Of a stretch of 64,000 bases of DNA, positions 14,185-23,059 are shown one piece after another. Origin of the DNA: Erythrobacter mangrovi (GTDB taxonomy: Bacteria; Pseudomonadota; Alphaproteobacteria; Sphingomonadales; Sphingomonadaceae); contig NZ_CP053921.1 in assembly GCF_013260645.1 (NCBI RefSeq), positions 2,994,694-3,058,693 of the forward strand, given 5' to 3'. How positions within the stretch are numbered: position 1 is the stretch's first letter; every line of letters starts with the position of its first letter. A model generated the notes under the pieces. That model made no database searches. It had not been told where the DNA came from and was given only the letters and a program-made list of their open reading frames with translations. A program made the position numbers and the translations under genes.

Positions 14185-16770
14185 TCAAACCGCCTGTGGC
14201 CTCAAGCCGGAATCAAGCGAACTATGTCCTTCCACCTGACCGCCCGGTCGTTGCCGGGTACTTTCGATCCCAATCACGCTCTTGAAACGCTTGAGCCGCA
14301 GAGCGTTGGAGAGGACGAACACGCTCGAGAGAGCCATGGCGCCTGCGGCGAAAACCGGTGTGAGCAGAATGCCTCCGGCCGGATAGAGTACGCCTGCTGC
14401 CACAGGGACCAGCGCGGCATTGTAAGCGAAGGCCCAGAACAGGTTCTCCTTGATGTTGCGGATCGTCGCTTGCGACAGCGCGATTGCGTTCACCACGCCG
14501 CGCAGGTCCCCAGACATGAGGACGACATCCGCAGTTTCGATCGCCACGTCCGTACCGGTGCCGATCGCCAGCCCCACATCGGCTTCTGCAAGCGCGGGGG
14601 CATCGTTGATGCCGTCACCGACAAAGGCAGCCATGCGGCCTCCTTCGCGCAGACGCTTCAGGGCATCGACCTTTCCTTCCGGCAGCACTTCCGCGATGAC
14701 TTCGTCGATACCCAGTTGACGGGCCACGGCCTCGGCGGTTGCGCGGTTGTCGCCGGTGATCATCGCGACCATTAGGCCTAGTTCATGCAATGCTTCTATG
14801 GCTGCAGGAGAGGTTTCCCGGATCGGGTCGGCCACCGCAATGATCGCTGCAAGTTGCCCATCGATAGCGGCGTAGAGCGGCGATTTTCCTTCGGCTCCCA
14901 GCCGTTGGGCCTCGGCACCGAAGACTGCCAGGTCGATTCCCAGCCTTTCCATGTATCGATCCGCACCAACCATCACGGACCTTTGATCAATCTTGGCCGA
15001 GACGCCGTAGCCTGGTGTCGCTTGGAATTCGCGGATCGTGTGGCTGGCCAGTTCGCGCTCCCGCGCGGCTGCCACGATGGCTTCCGCTATCGGATGCTCC
15101 GATTGTGTCTCGACCGCAGCGACGAGGGCCAGGGTTTCGTCGGAATCGAAGCCGGGCGCGGTGCGGAAGTCGGTCAGATGGGGGCGACCCATCGTCAGGG
15201 TTCCCGTCTTGTCGAGCGCGACGACTTCAACCGAACGAAGCGACTGCAGTGCTTCACCCTTGCGGAAAAGGATGCCCAGCTCTGCCGCGCGCCCTGTCCC
15301 AACCATGATCGATGTCGGAGTGGCCAGCCCCATCGCACAGGGGCAAGCGATGATCAGCACCGCAACTGCGTTGACCAGCGCAAAAGTGAGCGCAGGCTCT
15401 GGGCCGAAGATGAGCCACACGAGAAAGGTGAGCGAGGCTGCTGCCATGACCGCCGGGACGAACCAGGAAGTAACCTTGTCGACCATCGCCTGGATTGGGA
15501 GCTTTGCGCCTTGCGCTTGCTCAACCATGCGGATGATTTGTGCGAGCATGGTTTCCGCACCGACTTTGGTGACGCGAAAGGAAAAGGCACCCGACGTGTT
15601 GATGGTACCACCGACGACAGTCGAACCCACCACTTTCGCTACCGGCAGGGGTTCGCCCGTGATCATACTCTCGTCGACATATGACTGCCCTTCGACCACT
15701 TTGCCGTCGACCGGGATTTTCTCACCGGGCCGCACCAGGATCTTGTCGCCGGGAAGCACCTCGGAGATCGGCAATTCGACGGCTTCGCCATTGCGCGATA
15801 CGCGCGCGGTCCTTGCCTGCAGCCCGACGAGGCGCTTGATTGCCTCGGAGGTCCGACCCTTGGCTTTCGCCTCTAGATAGCGGCCGAGCAGGATGAGCGC
15901 CACGATGACTGCGGCCGCCTCGAAGTAGACGTTGACGGTTCCTGCCGGGAGAACCGAGGGCAGGAATGTGGCAACGACGGAATATGACCAGGCCGCGCCC
16001 GTACCGACAGTGACGAGCGAGTTCATGTCAGGCGTTCCGCGCAGGATTGCAGGGATGCCCTTGCGGAAGAACCGCATGCCGGGGCCGAACAGAACCGCCG
16101 TGGTCAGCACGAATTGGAAGACCCAACTCGTCTGCTGTCCGATCGTCGTCATCACCAGGTGGTGGACTGACGGCACGAGATGCGACCCCATCTCGAGAAC
16201 GAAGACCGGGAATGCCAGCAATCCGGCTGTAGCCAGGGCCAGGCGCAGATCGCTCATCTCCTTCTCGCGGGCGGCACGTTCGCGATCTTCGCCCGCCTGC
16301 TCGCGCTCTGTCCGCTTGGGCTGATAACCAGCCTTACGAATGGCGCGTTCGATGTCCTCCAACGACGCTAACCCTTCATGATAGGTGATGCTGGCTCTCT
16401 CGGTCGCCAGATTCACACTGGCCGCGGTCACGCCTGGAACGGTCCGTATGGCCCTTTCGACATGGCTGACACAGGACGCGCAGGTCATCCCCTCGACGAT
16501 GAGTTCCGCATTGATCTCGGGTACCGAGTATCCGGCGCCGTGAACCGCATTGACGATTGGCGCGGGATCGAGCGGTCCGGCCAGGGCGATATCCGCCCGT
16601 CCGGTAGCGAGGTTTACGGTCACTCCAAGGACATCAGGGACCTGCGCGATCGCCTTCTCGACATGCACTACACAAGAGGCACAGGTCATGCCTTCTACGG
16701 GAACGCTGAGCTTGCTCGACTGTGGGTTGATACCCTCGGGCAGTCGAATCGCTGTTCCATCGCTTCGCAT
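14185..16770 (-). CDS. copA: Copper-exporting P1B-type ATPase CopA
   Basis: The 861-aa protein has two N-terminal heavy-metal-associated domains, each with GMTCASC (residues ~27-33 and ~95-101). Eight membrane helices follow. The TGE phosphatase loop is in MITGEPLPV, the CPC metal site is in [13 protein letters not shown], the phosphorylation site is DKTGTLTMG, and the HP motif is SEHPIAEAI, followed by TGDN and [17 protein letters not shown]. It pumps Cu(I) out of the cytoplasm. An ATG at 16770 was chosen: GGAG lies 8 bases upstream, while the more upstream GTG (16779) sits inside the leader hairpin. The promoter is of CueR type and cueR follows. Confidence 0.95.
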   Translation of the reverse strand: MRSDGTAIRLPEGINPQSSKLSVPVEGMTCASCVVHVEKAIAQVPDVLGVTVNLATGRADIALAGPLDPAPIVNAVHGAGYSVPEINAELIVEGMTCASCVSHVERAIRTVPGVTAASVNLATERASITYHEGLASLEDIERAIRKAGYQPKRTEREQAGEDRERAAREKEMSDLRLALATAGLLAFPVFVLEMGSHLVPSVHHLVMTTIGQQTSWVFQFVLTTAVLFGPGMRFFRKGIPAILRGTPDMNSLVTVGTGAAWSYSVVATFLPSVLPAGTVNVYFEAAAVIVALILLGRYLEAKAKGRTSEAIKRLVGLQARTARVSRNGEAVELPISEVLPGDKILVRPGEKIPVDGKVVEGQSYVDESMITGEPLPVAKVVGSTVVGGTINTSGAFSFRVTKVGAETMLAQIIRMVEQAQGAKLPIQAMVDKVTSWFVPAVMAAASLTFLVWLIFGPEPALTFALVNAVAVLIIACPCAMGLATPTSIMVGTGRAAELGILFRKGEALQSLRSVEVVALDKTGTLTMGRPHLTDFRTAPGFDSDETLALVAAVETQSEHPIAEAIVAAARERELASHTIREFQATPGYGVSAKIDQRSVMVGADRYMERLGIDLAVFGAEAQRLGAEGKSPLYAAIDGQLAAIIAVADPIRETSPAAIEALHELGLMVAMITGDNRATAEAVARQLGIDEVIAEVLPEGKVDALKRLREGGRMAAFVGDGINDAPALAEADVGLAIGTGTDVAIETADVVLMSGDLRGVVNAIALSQATIRNIKENLFWAFAYNAALVPVAAGVLYPAGGILLTPVFAAGAMALSSVFVLSNALRLKRFKSVIGIESTRQRPGGQVEGHSSLDSGLRPQAV

Positions 16771-16776
16771 TGAGAA

Positions 16777-16803
16777 CACTCCAAAATATCACATCTTGGA
16801 GTG
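16777..16803 (-). promoter_or_regulatory. Leader hairpin covering the copA ribosome site
   Basis: On the - strand CACTCCAA pairs perfectly with TTGGAGTG across an 11-base loop. The 3' arm contains the GGAG that serves the copA ATG at 16770, so the folded leader would lower copA translation. Alternatively the repeat could be a protein operator. Confidence 0.4.
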
Positions 16804-16804
16804 G

Positions 16805-16835
16805 TTTCTGCGGCTTCCAACGATTGTAAGGTCAA
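16805..16835 (-). promoter_or_regulatory. CueR-type promoter of copA
   Basis: On the - strand the -35 TTGACC (16830-16835) and the -10 CAGAAA (16805-16810) are 19 bp apart. Between them lies the dyad CTTACAA-N3-TTGGAAG (16814-16830). The long spacer with a central dyad is diagnostic of MerR/CueR activation. Confidence 0.8.
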
Positions 16836-16993
16836 ACGAAATCTGCAGCCTTTGCATGGTTTCGGCTCGCTATCGTTTATTTGCCTACCCGCCTAAGTGG
16901 CGGTCGAGATTCCGGACGCGCAATCCTCCAAACTAGTTTAAATTACTGATAATTAGTAGGTATTCGGAGTGAGAACCTCCCGTGGAATTCCGC

Positions 16994-17024
16994 TTGACCT
17001 TGCCACGGTGGCAAGCCGGACAAG
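16994..17024 (+). promoter_or_regulatory. CueR-type promoter of copZ
   Basis: The -35 TTGACC (16994-16999) and -10 GACAAG (17019-17024) have a 19-bp spacer. The spacer carries the perfect palindrome CTTGCCAC-G-GTGGCAAG (16999-17015). The layout matches the copA promoter on the opposite strand, which supports both. Confidence 0.85.
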
Positions 17025-17054
17025 CCCAGCTCCACTACGGAAAGGTAACTCCAA

Positions 17055-17252
17055 ATGACTACTTTCACTGTGAACGGGATGAACTGCGCTTCCTGTGTAC
17101 ATCGAGTAACCAGTGCGGTGCAGGAGCTCGATCCTGAAGCGATGGTCGCCGTCGATCTTGCCGGCAAGACCGTCCAGACAGATGCCTCGGCCAGTCTCGA
17201 AGCGATCAAATCGGCTATCGAGAATGCCGGATATGAAGCCGTTCCGGCCTGA
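17055..17252 (+). CDS. copZ: Copper chaperone CopZ (HMA domain)
   Basis: This 65-aa protein is a single heavy-metal-associated domain with NGMNCASCVHRV (metal-binding Cys at ~11 and ~14). It is the right length for a free CopZ chaperone, which carries Cu(I) to CopA and CueR. It is divergent from copA and has its own CueR promoter 31 bases upstream. A short ribosome site (GGAAAGG) precedes the ATG. The -xCASC- motif is the same as in the two HMA domains of CopA, consistent with docking between them. Confidence 0.9.
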   Translation: MTTFTVNGMNCASCVHRVTSAVQELDPEAMVAVDLAGKTVQTDASASLEAIKSAIENAGYEAVPA

Positions 17253-17353
17253 CGACGGGCCGGGAAGGTGGCGTCCCAGGCCAACCGCAGTTCCAGGGTC
17301 AATCTGTCGAGCGACCCAGAATCGACGGCTTGGTCTTCCGGCGCAAATCCCGG

Positions 17354-17394
17354 GGGCAGCTCCATGAAACGAAGGTACTGGAGCTGCCCTCAAA
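17354..17394. terminator. Hairpin downstream of copZ
   Basis: GGGCAGCTCCA (17354-17364) pairs over 11 bp with TGGAGCTGCCC (17379-17389), with a 14-base loop. It is followed by TCAAAA and not by a T run, so it is a weak or factor-assisted terminator at best on the + strand. The ~200 bases between copZ and the GNAT gene hold nothing else recognisable. Confidence 0.45.
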
Positions 17395-17452
17395 ACCATA
17401 GGATATGGCTCTGGCTTGCCCCTGCGTGCGAGGGCGGAGTGGGACGAGGACT

Positions 17453-17992
17453 ATGATTGAGACTGAAAGACTCTTGCTGCGGCGGTGGAAGGACAGCGAC
17501 CTCGCTCCATTCAGCGAAATGGGGCAGGACCCTGAAGTGATGCGGCATTTTCCCAAGCTTCTCTCCCGCGAGGAATGCGAGGTGATGATCAGGGACAGGT
17601 TTGAGGCGCATTTCGATCGACACGGTTTTGGCCTGTGGGCGGTCGAACGAACCGACGACCATTCGTTCATCGGCTTTGTGGGTCTGGGGCACGTCGCGTT
17701 CGCCTGCCCGATCGAAGGCCAGGTCGAGATTGGCTGGCGGCTTGCGAGGAGCGCATGGGGCCACGGTTTCGCGTATGAGGCCGCATCAGCAGCGATGAAG
17801 TTCGGCTTTGGGGTGCTGGAACTCGGGAGTATCGTCGCGATGACCGTGACAGGAAACGAGCGCTCGCAACACCTCATGGGCAAGCTCGGCATGACAAGGG
17901 CGCCGGAGCTCGACTTCGACCATCCCTGGATCGAGGAAGGGCATTTGGTGCGCCCACAGATCGTCTATCGCAAGGAGGCTCCGGCCCGATAG
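17453..17992 (+). CDS. GNAT family N-acetyltransferase (RimJ/RimL-like)
   Basis: The 179-aa protein starts METERLLLR-like (MIETERLLLRRWKDSDLAPF), the usual opening of RimJ/RimL-type GNAT enzymes. The acetyl-CoA signature region is VEIGWRLARSAWGHGFAYEAASAAM (residues ~90-115), followed by VTGNERSQHLMGKLGM, the typical end of the fold. The acceptor is unknown (protein N-terminus or small amine). The ATG is preceded by GGACGAGGA. A 58-bp segment of its 3' end (17923-17980) recurs exactly at 47186-47243. It is convergent with the ABM-like gene, with 11 bases between stops. Confidence 0.85.
   Translation: MIETERLLLRRWKDSDLAPFSEMGQDPEVMRHFPKLLSREECEVMIRDRFEAHFDRHGFGLWAVERTDDHSFIGFVGLGHVAFACPIEGQVEIGWRLARSAWGHGFAYEAASAAMKFGFGVLELGSIVAMTVTGNERSQHLMGKLGMTRAPELDFDHPWIEEGHLVRPQIVYRKEAPAR
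17923..17980 (+). repeat. 58-bp exact repeat, copy 1 (inside the GNAT gene)
   Basis: It is identical to 47186-47243, in the same orientation, about 29 kb away. Identity stops abruptly on both sides. Confidence 0.85.
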
Positions 17993-18003
17993 GAGGGAGC
18001 GTG

Positions 18004-18321
18004 TCAGCGGTCCGACATCGGGCCCAGTTCGGCCAGGTGCAGGCTGGAAAGCACGGCGTCTTCTGTACTTTCCAGGAAGCCAACTGCCAGGATCGAATTG
18101 ACCGTCGCGAGATAGGATTCCGACTGATCCAACCGCCGGATCGCCTCTTCGTCGCGCCAGAAGGTCAGAACCGTGCATTCATTCCCGTTGCGCATCATCG
18201 CCACGCCTTCGAAGCCGTCCTGCTGGCGGAACATCGGCAACGAGATGTCGCGTGCGAATGTCTCGTACTCGGGGGCTCGTCCCTCGATCACCGTGGCCTT
18301 CCAGATTCGAGCAATGGTCAT
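18004..18321 (-). CDS. Antibiotic biosynthesis monooxygenase (ABM)-like protein
   Basis: The 105-aa protein (start MTIARIWKATVIEGRAPEYETF) has the dimeric alpha/beta-barrel pattern of ABM/quinol-monooxygenase-like proteins. It has a first strand IARIWKATV, a helix, GFEGVAMMRN, then ECTVLTFWRDEEAIRRLDQSE. Members can be heme-degrading or quinol-oxidising enzymes or simply binding proteins, so no substrate is assigned. A longer frame exists upstream, but the ATG at 18321 fits the domain start. It lies between the GNAT gene and the first IS6 remnant. Confidence 0.65.
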   Translation of the reverse strand: MTIARIWKATVIEGRAPEYETFARDISLPMFRQQDGFEGVAMMRNGNECTVLTFWRDEEAIRRLDQSESYLATVNSILAVGFLESTEDAVLSSLHLAELGPMSDR

Positions 18322-18354
18322 TCGTGAACTTCCCGCCTGAACCATAGCGATCAA

Positions 18355-18665
18355 TACGACCCCGTCATAGCAGATGCACCCGCTGACAAGGAGTAAGCGG
18401 GCAGCGTGGCTGGGTGCCAAGGGCGCGCAAGCCGAAGAGCCCGTTCAAGCACCTTGTCTAGTCGCCCGAGCTGTTCGTCTGGTGGTGATGATCTGCGTGC
18501 GCTTCCCGCTGACTTATGGAACTTGGAAGACCTTCTGGCCGAGCTTTGGATGGATATCTGTCACAAAGCCGTGCGTCACTGGTGGAATCCGTGCGGCCCA
18601 CTGTTCGCCGGTGACAACAGGCGACAGCGGATTGGCCGAGATCGGGTTGTTTGCGGAATGACCGG
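18355..18665 (+). mobile_element. IS6-family element remnant 1 (frameshifted transposase N-terminal part)
   Basis: Broken frames still read VRLVVMICVRFPLTYG and then, shifted, LEDLLAELWMDICHKAVRHWWNPCGPLFAGD. This is the N-terminal third of an IS6-type transposase (family sequence ...VIRLVVMMYVRFPLSLRNVEDLL.ERGIDICHETVR.WW). The lead sequence AGCAGATGCACC..CTGACAAGGAGTAAGCGGGCAG is shared with the other three copies. It has several frameshifts and no functional ORF. The 315 bases from here to 18980 contain no gene that I can recognise. Confidence 0.75.
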
Positions 18666-18980
18666 TTCTTGAGGTCTTGGGCTGAAAGCAGCTGGTCCGC
18701 CTTCGGCCCATATCGGTCGCTCAAGTTCGCTTACAAGCCTCGCATATCCTTGGGAACGCACCACCTCTCGAAACACTAACTGCCAGCCAACCCGTTTGCC
18801 TTGATCAGCACCGCAACCCCTCTTGTTCGCGAGCGTAAAAGTGACCCAACCGTGCCATCGAGGTATCGCGCGAACATTGGGTGCCCCTCGTCTCTTGGGG
18901 CGCGTAGGCCCCTGCCGCGATTAGCGAAACAATTGACATTCAGCGTCACCAATGAAAGCCCTTGTTTCGAGGGGGGCTTC

Positions 18981-19019
18981 ATGAAAATTGATTGTCGCAT
19001 GCCCAAGCTCGGCATTTGA
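18981..19019 (+). CDS. Possible 12-codon leader ORF coupled to the flavin oxidoreductase
   Basis: ATG AAA ATT ... ATT TGA encodes MKIDCRMPKLGI and has a strong purine-rich ribosome site (GAGGGGGGC) 4 bases upstream. Its TGA (19017-19019) overlaps a TTG (19016-19018) that opens the next gene. Ribosomes ending here could restart on the TTG. It may instead be the remains of a former start region. Confidence 0.4.
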   Translation: MKIDCRMPKLGI

Positions 19020-21145
19020 GCAAGGACGTCCGTCCGATCAAGGTCGCCATCATCGGCGGCGGATGCGCTTCGATGACGACGGCGTGGGAACTTTCTCGAC
19101 CGGACCATGGGGGCAAGTACGAAGTAACAGTCTACCAGGAAGGCTGGCGGCTGGGAGGCAAGGGCGCGTCTGGCCGTGGTGCCAGCGGGCGGATTGAAGA
19201 ACACGGCCTGCACATCTGGCTCGGCTTTTACGACAACAGCTTTCGCATGATGCGCCAATGCCATGCCGAACTGGCGGCCAGGGGCATGGGTGACATCTAC
19301 GGCGACTGGCGCGATGCGTGGACGCCGAAAAACGATATCGCGTTGTGTTCACAATCCCCCGAGGGCGGCTTCACCCATTGGCGTGCACACCTTCCTCCTC
19401 GCCCCGGCCTGCCCGGAGATCCCCTGCCGCGGGACGCCGGGTTTTCGCTGACTCACTACCTGGCAAGCGCGTTCGACCTGTTCCGCGCGCTATTGCTGGA
19501 TACGAGCGTGAACGGGCACGGCGTTGCCACCGCCAGCGAATCAACTGGCGATCCGGACCAGTTGGCACGCAGACTCGCCTCGATGGTCAAATTCGGCTCA
19601 TTTGCTACTACGGCGGGACTTGCCCAGATGCTGGGATTGCTCGCTTCGCTAAGCCGTTCGGCCACGCCCGACAATGCAGAGGCCATGCTGGGCGGGGTGG
19701 AGAAGGTTTGCAGTTCACTGAGGCAATGGCTCGAGGACAGGTGGCTGGCCGACAGTGAGAATCGTTATCTTTGGGAGATCGCGGACCTTACCCTGGCAAC
19801 CATCGTAGGCATGACGCGTCACAGGGTCTGGTTCGATCCGCGCGGACTCGATGCGATCGAGGACTACGAGTGCAGAGAGTTCCTGCACATGCACGGTGCC
19901 TCGTTGCGCTCGTTACAATCGCCCTTCATCCGCGGCCTCTACGATCTCTCGATGGGCTATGAGAATGGTGACATGACCCGGCCCTCGCTGTCGGCGGGTC
20001 AGGGGCTGCGCGGCACCATGCGGACGTTCTTCAGTTATCGCGGTGCTTTCATGTGGAAGATGCGCGCCGGGATGGGCGATGTCGTCTTCGCGCCTCTCTA
20101 CACCGCCATGAAGGAACGTGGCGTCAGGTTCGAGTTCTTCCACCGGCTGACCAACATGGGCATGGCGAGCGATGGCGACCACGTCGACAGCCTGACTTTC
20201 GACATTCAGGCGAAGACGAAGCGGGGACGCGAGTACCGTCCGCTAGTGCCCGTCGCGGGTAAACCCTGCTGGCCGTCAGCGCCGGACTTCGGCCAGCTCG
20301 CGGGTGGCGCGACGATGGCGAGTGAAGGCTGGAATTTCGAATCGCACTGGGATCGACGCCGGGTCGGCACCAGGACCCTCGCACTGGGGCAGGATTTCGA
20401 TCTGGTCGTGTTGGGAGTGGGCATCGGTGCCGTGCCCTACGTGGCAAGCGATTTCGTGGAACGCGACCCACGCTGGAAGGCGATGTGCGACAATGTGAAG
20501 ACCGTCGCGTCGCAGGCGTTCCAGGTGTGGATGGACGAAGATCTTGGTGAACTCGGCTGGCCGGGACCAGCCTATATCACCGGCGCGTTCGCCAAACCCT
20601 TCGATACCTGGTGCGACATGGCCCATGTGGTGCCGGAGGAGGGCTGGAAGCAGTTGCCGAAGACTTCGGTCTATTTCTGCGCTGTACTGCCCGACCCGGC
20701 TGATCCGCCGGACGAGAACGATCGCGGCTATCCTGCAAGGCGCGCCGCCGAAGTTCGCGCCAATGCGGAAGAGTTCCTGCAAGGACCCGTACGCGAGGTC
20801 TGGCCACGGGCCTACGACGCCAAGGGCGATTTCCGATGGGAGATTCTGAAGACGGAAACTGAAGGCCAGACGACGCTCAAGGGCAAGGCGCGGTTCGAGA
20901 GCCAGTATTGGCGCGCCAACGTCAACCCTTCGGACCGGTACGTCATCCACACGCCGGGCAGCCACCGGTATCGGATTTCGCCGCTCGACATGACTTACGA
21001 CAATTTGACAATCTGCGGAGACTGGACCGATAGTGGGTTCAGCTCGGGTTGCGTCGAAGGGGCCGTTATGTCCGGCCTGCTTGCCGCGCATGCACTTTGT
21101 GGTTCACCAAAGCTCGAGGATATCACGGCCTATGACCACCCCTGA
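19016..21145 (+). CDS. FAD/NAD(P)-dependent oxidoreductase, phytoene-desaturase-like
   Basis: The ~709-aa protein has an N-terminal dinucleotide-binding motif IKVAIIGGGCASMTTAWEL and YEVTVYQEGWRLGGKGASGR, the pattern of carotenoid desaturases and amine-oxidase-type flavoproteins. A large insert follows (residues ~100-480). The C-terminal FAD motif is TYDNLTICGDWTDSGFSSGCVEGAVMSGLLAA. The family is much longer than CrtI (~500 aa), and the reaction is unknown. The start is unclear: TTG 19016 (coupled to the leader ORF) or TTG 18992; no ATG fits. It is the first gene of a six-gene operon with an isoprenyl diphosphate synthase, which suggests a polyprenyl or terpenoid substrate (inference). Confidence 0.75.
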   Translation: MSKDVRPIKVAIIGGGCASMTTAWELSRPDHGGKYEVTVYQEGWRLGGKGASGRGASGRIEEHGLHIWLGFYDNSFRMMRQCHAELAARGMGDIYGDWRDAWTPKNDIALCSQSPEGGFTHWRAHLPPRPGLPGDPLPRDAGFSLTHYLASAFDLFRALLLDTSVNGHGVATASESTGDPDQLARRLASMVKFGSFATTAGLAQMLGLLASLSRSATPDNAEAMLGGVEKVCSSLRQWLEDRWLADSENRYLWEIADLTLATIVGMTRHRVWFDPRGLDAIEDYECREFLHMHGASLRSLQSPFIRGLYDLSMGYENGDMTRPSLSAGQGLRGTMRTFFSYRGAFMWKMRAGMGDVVFAPLYTAMKERGVRFEFFHRLTNMGMASDGDHVDSLTFDIQAKTKRGREYRPLVPVAGKPCWPSAPDFGQLAGGATMASEGWNFESHWDRRRVGTRTLALGQDFDLVVLGVGIGAVPYVASDFVERDPRWKAMCDNVKTVASQAFQVWMDEDLGELGWPGPAYITGAFAKPFDTWCDMAHVVPEEGWKQLPKTSVYFCAVLPDPADPPDENDRGYPARRAAEVRANAEEFLQGPVREVWPRAYDAKGDFRWEILKTETEGQTTLKGKARFESQYWRANVNPSDRYVIHTPGSHRYRISPLDMTYDNLTICGDWTDSGFSSGCVEGAVMSGLLAAHALCGSPKLEDITAYDHP

Positions 21146-21992
21146 GAAGTCCCGTTCCAACGGCAAGACGACCAAGGGTACCAAGCGTGTAAAGCGCAAG
21201 GCTCCGGCTCGCTCCGGCCCCATCCGTACCAGCGTCGACCTGCCGCAGGATCATCACGACTATCATGCGCAGGCTCACCACCAAGGCCATCCGGTCGGCA
21301 TGTCGCCGCAGACCGAGGCGAACGTCCAACTCGACGAAGGACTGATCAACAAGGCCGTGGCCGATGCGGTGCGCAGTGCCAACAAGGTGCTGAACGACAC
21401 CGTCGCTCAGGGGCGCATCGCGGCCGAACATTTCCGTCATGGCGACTACAACATGCGCGATGTGCCGGTCGATGTGCAGATCCTTGGCCAGCGCATGATC
21501 AAGCTGGCGCGTGAACTGAGCGAGACCACGCTGAGCATCTGCGAACAATTGCTGCGCCAGCTGACCCAGATCCCCACGCCGCCAAGGCCGGGGGTGCCGG
21601 GCAAGGTGCCACCATTCCCGACTGGCACGGGTAGCACCGCCGCGCCGCCGTCTTCGCATGCCTCGCCATCGGCCGATCCGGCTCGCGACGACAGAGTCCT
21701 GCCCCTGGCCGTTGTGTTTACGGGCAACCAGGCGGCCAAGGCGTTGCCTTCGCCGCTGTGGAAGCCGCAAAAGCCGACCTCCCCACAGCAACTCCATATC
21801 ACCCCACTCCAGCCCCTGGGAGGCAAGGGCAAGCAAATTGAGGGCGTGAGCTTCAGCGTCGACATTGGCGGTGCGCTTACTGCGACGGTACCGGTCCCGG
21901 CCGGGCAAGCGCCCGGCGTCTATGCCGGGATGGTGACGACGGACAGCCAGGGCGCACCGCTGGGCGTGTTGACCATCGAGGTCGTCGGATAG
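21132..21992 (+). CDS. Phasin-like hypothetical protein
   Basis: The 286-aa protein overlaps the preceding gene by 14 bases. It has a Lys/Ser/Thr-rich basic start and a His-rich patch (HHDYHAQAHHQGH, residues ~40-52). A helical segment of about 80 residues (LINKAVADAVRSANKVLN...LARELSETTLSICEQLLRQL) resembles phasins. A Pro-rich linker and a C-terminal beta segment follow (VPVPAGQAPGVYAGMVTTD). No catalytic motif is visible. In context it may be a scaffold or granule/lipid-associated partner of the operon enzymes. I do not recognise a named family with confidence. Confidence 0.6.
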   Translation: MTTPEKSRSNGKTTKGTKRVKRKAPARSGPIRTSVDLPQDHHDYHAQAHHQGHPVGMSPQTEANVQLDEGLINKAVADAVRSANKVLNDTVAQGRIAAEHFRHGDYNMRDVPVDVQILGQRMIKLARELSETTLSICEQLLRQLTQIPTPPRPGVPGKVPPFPTGTGSTAAPPSSHASPSADPARDDRVLPLAVVFTGNQAAKALPSPLWKPQKPTSPQQLHITPLQPLGGKGKQIEGVSFSVDIGGALTATVPVPAGQAPGVYAGMVTTDSQGAPLGVLTIEVVG

Positions 21993-21994
21993 GT

Positions 21995-23059
21995 ATGGAG
22001 GTCAGCCCGCAACCCGTTTTCGCGCCAGCGGAACCGCCGGAGGGCAGCCTTGTCGCACGCTATGCCAGATCGACCCGCAATGTGCTGGATCGCTACCTTG
22101 CTCTGGAGGACAAGGCGCCGTTCCTTGGCGAATTGATGGCGGACTATCCGGGGCGCGGGGGAAAGATGATGCGGCCGGCGATCTGCATCGCCAACGCCCG
22201 CATCTTCGGAGAGAACCTGGGTGAGGATTACGCCCCGGCCATTCGTTGTGCTGCCGCGATCGAAATGCTGCACAATGCGCTGCTGATCCATGACGACGTA
22301 CAGGACGGTAGCGAAGAACGACGTGGTCGCCCCACGCTTCACGCACTCCACGGTGTGCCGCTGGCGATAAACGCCGGCGATGCGCTGATGTTCAGTGCTT
22401 TCCACCCCTTGCTGGATGCTGTGCGCCCGCTCGGGAGCGATGTGAGTAGGCAAGTTCTGGAGGTCACCATGACCATGGCCCGCCAAACGGCTGAGGGTCA
22501 GGCGCTCGAACTGGGTTGGCGAGACCGAAATATCACCGGGCTTACCGAGGCCGACTATCTGCAGATGGCGTTGAAGAAAACCGCGTGGATGGGAATGATC
22601 TGGCCTGCACAGTTGGGCGTGATCGTGGGGTCGGGCGGCTACGTCGATCCCGATCGCGTGCTGCGTTTCGGTTATTTTCTCGGCCTCGCCTTTCAGATCG
22701 AGGACGATCTGCGCAATCTCTCGTTCGATCCGGGCTATGGCAAGGAACGCAACGGAGACCTGCTTGAGGGCAAGCGCACGCTGATGCTGATCCACGTCCG
22801 CGATGCATGCTCGGCAAACGAGCGGAAGCGGCTCGACGCCTTCCTTGCAAAGCCCCGGTCGGAACGCGATGAAGCCGAAGTCTTGTGGCTGGCCCAGCTG
22901 ATGGAACAGCACGAATCGATCGAATATGCACGCCAGATCGCGCACGCCATGGGCGGTGCGGCGATGCACGAGTTTTCGGTCGCTTATGCGGGAAAGCCGC
23001 AGTCGGAAGACCTCGAATATCTGGCCGGCCTCGCCAGTTGGGTTTTCGAGCGGCCATGA
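21995..23059 (+). CDS. Polyprenyl (E-isoprenyl) diphosphate synthase family protein
   Basis: The 354-aa protein is of the trans-isoprenyl diphosphate synthase fold. The first aspartate-rich motif is complete (HDDVQDGSEERRGRPTLH, residues ~99-116), with GGKMMRP upstream for the diphosphate. The second motif reads FQIEDDLRNL, DDxxN in place of the usual DDxxD. These enzymes condense IPP with allylic diphosphates; the altered second motif may change Mg binding or product. It starts 3 bases after the previous stop and overlaps the next start (ATGA). Chain length cannot be read safely. Confidence 0.85.
   Translation: MEVSPQPVFAPAEPPEGSLVARYARSTRNVLDRYLALEDKAPFLGELMADYPGRGGKMMRPAICIANARIFGENLGEDYAPAIRCAAAIEMLHNALLIHDDVQDGSEERRGRPTLHALHGVPLAINAGDALMFSAFHPLLDAVRPLGSDVSRQVLEVTMTMARQTAEGQALELGWRDRNITGLTEADYLQMALKKTAWMGMIWPAQLGVIVGSGGYVDPDRVLRFGYFLGLAFQIEDDLRNLSFDPGYGKERNGDLLEGKRTLMLIHVRDACSANERKRLDAFLAKPRSERDEAEVLWLAQLMEQHESIEYARQIAHAMGGAAMHEFSVAYAGKPQSEDLEYLAGLASWVFERP

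Noticed and set aside
16943..17365. Long - strand frame overlapping copZ
   Set aside because: It is antisense to a clear copZ gene and its CueR promoter and has no recognisable domain; high GC content makes such frames common.
18776..19264. 162-codon - strand frame before the flavoprotein gene
   Set aside because: It overlaps the start of the flavoprotein gene, has no ribosome site and looks like no family.
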